Part shown: one piece after another, positions 13,863-16,981 of the stretch
Layout of the letters: every line of letters begins with the position of its first letter
Position numbering within the stretch: position 1 is the first letter of the stretch
DNA from: Clostridiaceae bacterium
GTDB taxonomy: Bacteria; Bacillota; Clostridia; Saccharofermentanales; UBA5734
Assembly: GCA_012522285.1 (NCBI GenBank)
Contig: JAAYKS010000024.1
Span: 1 to 16,981 of the forward strand
Direction: 5' to 3'
DNA length: 16,981 nt
The notes under the pieces: model-generated
The model's database searches: none
What the model was told of the DNA's origin: nothing
Seen by the model: the letters and a program-made list of their open reading frames with translations, nothing else
Translations under genes and position numbers: made by a program

Positions 13863-16090
13863 GAATCATCGACAGCAGAGAGACGACTCATCCCGAACCG
13901 GTTATGCGCGGCGTTGCCATGGGGTTTTTCGACGGCATGCACCGCGGTCACCAGCAGGTCGTCCGCACCATGGCGTATCTCAGCGCAGAGCGTGGATTGC
14001 GCAGTTGTATCTACACATTCGACGTCCATCCATCTTCGGTGATCTCCGGGAGAGAAAACCCCGAGGGGTTCCTGTGTGAAGGCGAAGAGAGAATGCAGTG
14101 TCTGTCGGAATCCGGGACGGAAGAGATTTATCTCCAGCATTTTGACCGCGCGTTGGCGGACATGGACGACACCTCGTTTCTCGACAATGTGCTCATTGAT
14201 ACTTTGCACGCCAAACTGGTCGTGATCGGATATGATTTCCGGTTTGGCAAAAACCGGTCGGGCAGCGCGGACTCTCTGCGCGCCTGGGCGGCAACAAGGG
14301 AAGTGGAGGTCGTTGTCGTCGAGGCTTTCTCCCTGGAGGGCACCATCGCCTCCAGCACCCTCGTCCGCAGGCTGGTCGCCCAAGGCAATATGGAAGAGGC
14401 GTCGGTCTTTCTGGGACGGGACTACCGGCTGACCGGCACGGTCGAGCCAGGCCGGCAACTGGGAGCCAGACTGGGATTCCCGACGGCCAACATCTCGATC
14501 AAGGAAGGGAAGGTCCTGCCAGCGACCGGTGTGTATGCCACACGCACAATCGTGGACGGATTTGCGTACGAATCGGTCACCAATATCGGGACCAGGCCGA
14601 CCGTCGACCAGTCCGACACCCGGATGGTCGTGGAGACTTTCCTGTTCGATATGGACGGCGACCTGTACGGCAAGAGAATCCATGTGGAGTTCTTAAAGCG
14701 ACTCCGCGAAGAACAGCGGTTTGACGGACTGCTTCGGCTGTCAGCGCAGATTCGCGAAGACATCTCGGATGCCAGACAATGGCATGCCGGCAACGAGCGT
14801 CTATGGAAGACGGCTACGGTCAACCGGATCCCGATCTGGGTCCTGCGAAGCATTCGGTTCCGTACCTCCATCCTGGGCGTGACGTTCCGGATGCCGATCG
14901 ATGCGCGCCGGGCTACGGTGTGGAATCTGCTGTCCCGGATTCTGATTTCCTGCTGTCGCAGGTTTCCCACACGGCAATCCCTTTCGCTCGCGCTCGACCG
15001 GTTGTACGGTGCCAGGATCGACGCGTCGGTCGACAAAGAAGGGGATCTTCTGTGTATGCATTTCACAGCGGATGCCGTATCTTCCTGGATCGACGGCACA
15101 CGCGTGTTTGATGAGACAGCCACGCTGTTGCTGGACATGCTCACCGATCCGCTGTTCGACAGCGACGGATTATTTGACGCCGCCCTGGTGGAGTCCGAGC
15201 GCACCGGCTACCTCAGCGAGCTGCGGGGCCGGTGGAACGACCGGGAAAAATACACCTACGACCAAGGCGTCGCGTGGTATCTGGAGGGAACCCCGCACGG
15301 GGTCGACACAGACGGAGCTCTGGAACTGGTTTCCCTCGTGTCCGCCGAAGAACTGCGCGATGCGTACCACACGCTGCTTGCTTCCGCATCGGTCACGGTT
15401 GTCGCCGGCGGCGACATCGGGATCGTAGAGCGGCAATGGCTTGCCAACCGGATGGCGTCCCTGCCCTCGAGTCAGCGTGCTTTACCCCCGATGCCGGGGG
15501 TCTCGCCCGCCCCATGCCCTCTGGCGCCGACCATGCGGACAAAGCGGGAGCACCGCCCCATGGAACAAGCCCGTCTGTTGGCTGTGTTTTCCGGACTACC
15601 CCCGTATTTTTCCGGAGACGGCATGGTGATGAATGTGATGAACAGCATGTTCGGCGGAGACGCCCATTCACTGCTGTTCGAAAGCGTCCGGGAGAAGCAG
15701 TCGCTGGCATACAGCGTTTTTTCGTCGATGCTGCGATATGTGGGCGGGGTGGCGGTCTATGCTGGTATGGCTCCCCGCGATGTCGAACAGGCGATGGAGA
15801 CGATCTCCGAGCAGATGGACCTTCTGGCGTCGGGCAGGTTTGAGTCCGCGCTCTTTGACAATGCGGTCACCATGGTGCGCACCCAGTTGCTGACCCTGTC
15901 GGACAGCCTGGCCGGTCTGCTTGGCTTTTACGCGGCAGGACTTACCAACGGCCGGTTGTTTCAGCTCTCGGACGCTTTGCGGTTGCTGGCGGATGTCACC
16001 CCCGCACACATCTCGAAGCTGGCGATGCCGCTCCGCCTGTCCAGCCTGTTTGTGGTGGATCCCGACATGCAAGGGGAGGGTTTAAAATGA
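13859..16090 (+). CDS. ribF: RibF (riboflavin kinase/FAD synthetase) fused to a non-catalytic M16 subunit (YmfF-type)
   Basis: One 743-residue frame. Residues 1-308 are a complete bifunctional RibF making FMN and then FAD: nucleotidyl-transferase motif GFFDGMHRGHQ (22-32), and flavokinase domain beginning GTVEPGRQLGARLGFPTAN (PTAN at 208-211). RibF normally ends near EDISDARQ (301-307). Without a stop the frame runs into a second protein from about residue 315 to 743: RIPIWVLRSIRFRTSILGV matches the start of M16 subunits such as B. subtilis YmfF (NCBI spelling YfmF), and its 429 residues are full length. It has no HxxEH zinc motif but keeps the M16 Arg/Tyr pair (R611, Y618 in VREKQSLAY). No in-frame ATG, GTG or TTG occurs at the junction, so separate initiation is unlikely. 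GTG start overlaps truB; stop overlaps the next M16 gene (ATGA). Confidence 0.9.
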   Translation: MRIIDSRETTHPEPVMRGVAMGFFDGMHRGHQQVVRTMAYLSAERGLRSCIYTFDVHPSSVISGRENPEGFLCEGEERMQCLSESGTEEIYLQHFDRALADMDDTSFLDNVLIDTLHAKLVVIGYDFRFGKNRSGSADSLRAWAATREVEVVVVEAFSLEGTIASSTLVRRLVAQGNMEEASVFLGRDYRLTGTVEPGRQLGARLGFPTANISIKEGKVLPATGVYATRTIVDGFAYESVTNIGTRPTVDQSDTRMVVETFLFDMDGDLYGKRIHVEFLKRLREEQRFDGLLRLSAQIREDISDARQWHAGNERLWKTATVNRIPIWVLRSIRFRTSILGVTFRMPIDARRATVWNLLSRILISCCRRFPTRQSLSLALDRLYGARIDASVDKEGDLLCMHFTADAVSSWIDGTRVFDETATLLLDMLTDPLFDSDGLFDAALVESERTGYLSELRGRWNDREKYTYDQGVAWYLEGTPHGVDTDGALELVSLVSAEELRDAYHTLLASASVTVVAGGDIGIVERQWLANRMASLPSSQRALPPMPGVSPAPCPLAPTMRTKREHRPMEQARLLAVFSGLPPYFSGDGMVMNVMNSMFGGDAHSLLFESVREKQSLAYSVFSSMLRYVGGVAVYAGMAPRDVEQAMETISEQMDLLASGRFESALFDNAVTMVRTQLLTLSDSLAGLLGFYAAGLTNGRLFQLSDALRLLADVTPAHISKLAMPLRLSSLFVVDPDMQGEGLK

Positions 16091-16981
16091 GTTTGCCCGG
16101 ATGGGTCCTCACGGAAAAGATCGACTCCCTGTCGGGGACCCGGATCAGGTCGTTGACCCATTGTTCGGGATTTCGTTTGATTCTATTGCCACGGCCCGGC
16201 TTCGCGCGCCGATTCGGATCGATCTGTATTCCCTTTGGCTCTGTTCACGGAACCTGGAGTGATGCCCGCGGAAAGGTGGAAATACCACCCGGAACCGCAC
16301 ACTATCTGGAGCATTGTGTATTCAGCAAAGAAGAGGGCGGCGGATTGTTGTCCCGGTTGTCTTCGATTGGTGCGGATGCGAACGCCTATACCTCGCATAC
16401 CCACACTATGTATCATTTCACCTCGGTGGAGCGGTTCAACGAGGCGTTGTTTACCTATTTCGACGCCGTGATGGCGCCCCCGCTGACCGACCGTCGGGTG
16501 GAAGAAGAGCGCGGGATCATCCTCTCGGAAATCGGGATGTACCACGACGACCCGGACAGCAGGGCTTTTACGACGCTGCTCGAAGGGATGTACGGCAACC
16601 ACCCGGTCCGCGTCGACATCGCCGGGACGCCGGACAGTGTCGGTCGCATCACCGCGACGGATCTCAAAACCGTTGCCGACGCGTTTTACAGGCCTTCCGC
16701 GGCTACGGTGACGCTGGTGGGCGACTTGGACGAGGCCTCGATTCTCGAAGGGTTCGACGCCCGGATGGACGCGACGTCTGTCCCGCTGCCTCTTCCGGAA
16801 CCGGTGGAAGAGGGGCCTTCCATCCCGTTGCGGGAGACCACACTCCACATGGACGTCGGGGCGTCTTCGTTTTTGATCGGCATCAAGGATCCCCACGTCC
16901 TTCCGGATTCTCCGCTGGACGGCCTGGCTCTGGTCGAACGGAAACTGGCAGGCCGACTGCTGACGGAAAGCCTGCTGGGAC
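16087..16981 (+). CDS. yfmH: M16 zinc metallopeptidase, catalytic subunit (YmfH-type), incomplete at window end
   Basis: The frame starts at ATG16087, overlapping the preceding stop by four bases, and stays open to the window edge (298 full codons; the family is about 420-430 residues). The inverted zinc motif HxxEH is intact as HYLEH at residues 72-76, and Glu148 in ERGIILSEI is the likely third ligand. NAYTSHTHTMYHFT is the expected beta-strand after it. This is the active partner of a heterodimeric M16 pair, the other half being the domain fused to RibF, which provides the Arg/Tyr pair. NCBI names such proteins as EF-P 5-aminopentanol modification-associated (YfmF/YfmH) from the B. subtilis ymf locus; the true substrate is not evident here. 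The C-terminal half is outside the window. Confidence 0.88.
   Translation, partial: MSLPGWVLTEKIDSLSGTRIRSLTHCSGFRLILLPRPGFARRFGSICIPFGSVHGTWSDARGKVEIPPGTAHYLEHCVFSKEEGGGLLSRLSSIGADANAYTSHTHTMYHFTSVERFNEALFTYFDAVMAPPLTDRRVEEERGIILSEIGMYHDDPDSRAFTTLLEGMYGNHPVRVDIAGTPDSVGRITATDLKTVADAFYRPSAATVTLVGDLDEASILEGFDARMDATSVPLPLPEPVEEGPSIPLRETTLHMDVGASSFLIGIKDPHVLPDSPLDGLALVERKLAGRLLTESLLG

Noticed and set aside
14779..15111. Separate start of the M16 gene at ATG14779 or ATG14803
   Set aside because: These ATGs are in a different frame whose translation does not resemble M16 proteins; the M16 sequence is in the RibF frame.

Overview
The window looks like chromosome from a GC-rich member of the Bacillota, most likely a clostridial lineage (Oscillospirales-like is my best but unproven guess). 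The reasons are the gene order rimP-nusA-rnpM-L7Ae-infB-rbfA-nrnA-truB-ribF, the small P-loop protein of a type I associate with clostridia, strong AGGAGG-like ribosome binding sites, and a paired M16 peptidase locus of the YmfF/YmfH kind. Nothing indicates a prophage, plasmid, IS element or CRISPR array.

Region 1 (1-4868) is a branched-chain amino acid operon, cimA-leuC-leuD-leuB. It is preceded by a leader with mutually exclusive RNA helices and closed by a strong intrinsic terminator. CimA makes citramalate from pyruvate and acetyl-CoA; LeuCD and LeuB can convert it to 2-oxobutyrate for isoleucine. The same LeuCDB enzymes serve leucine synthesis if a leuA exists elsewhere. Region 2 (4869-5794) is a loosely packed junction. 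It holds the C-terminal remnant of a short-chain dehydrogenase, a terminator-like hairpin, a minus-strand P-loop NTPase gene broken by an in-frame TAG, a palindromic dyad, and a consensus extended -10 promoter with a leader terminator.

Region 3 (5795-16981, running off the window) is one long plus-strand operon for ribosome maturation, transcription elongation and translation initiation: rimP, nusA, rnpM, an L7Ae-family gene, infB, rbfA, nrnA, truB, ribF. From infB onward the genes touch or overlap by 1-4 bases, so translation is probably coupled. Most of these are ordinary housekeeping genes.

The departures from the ordinary are: (a) RibF is fused in frame, with no linker to speak of, to a complete non-catalytic M16 subunit, and the catalytic M16 partner follows with a 4-base overlap; (b) IF2 carries 15 tandem Arg/Tyr/Gln/Gly repeats in an expanded N-terminus; (c) an attenuator-like hairpin lies between the promoter and rimP in the operon that encodes NusA; (d) the P-loop gene has an in-frame amber codon; (e) the cimA leader can fold in competing ways. 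I see no clear new defence or mobile system. The RibF-M16 fusion is the best candidate for something undescribed.
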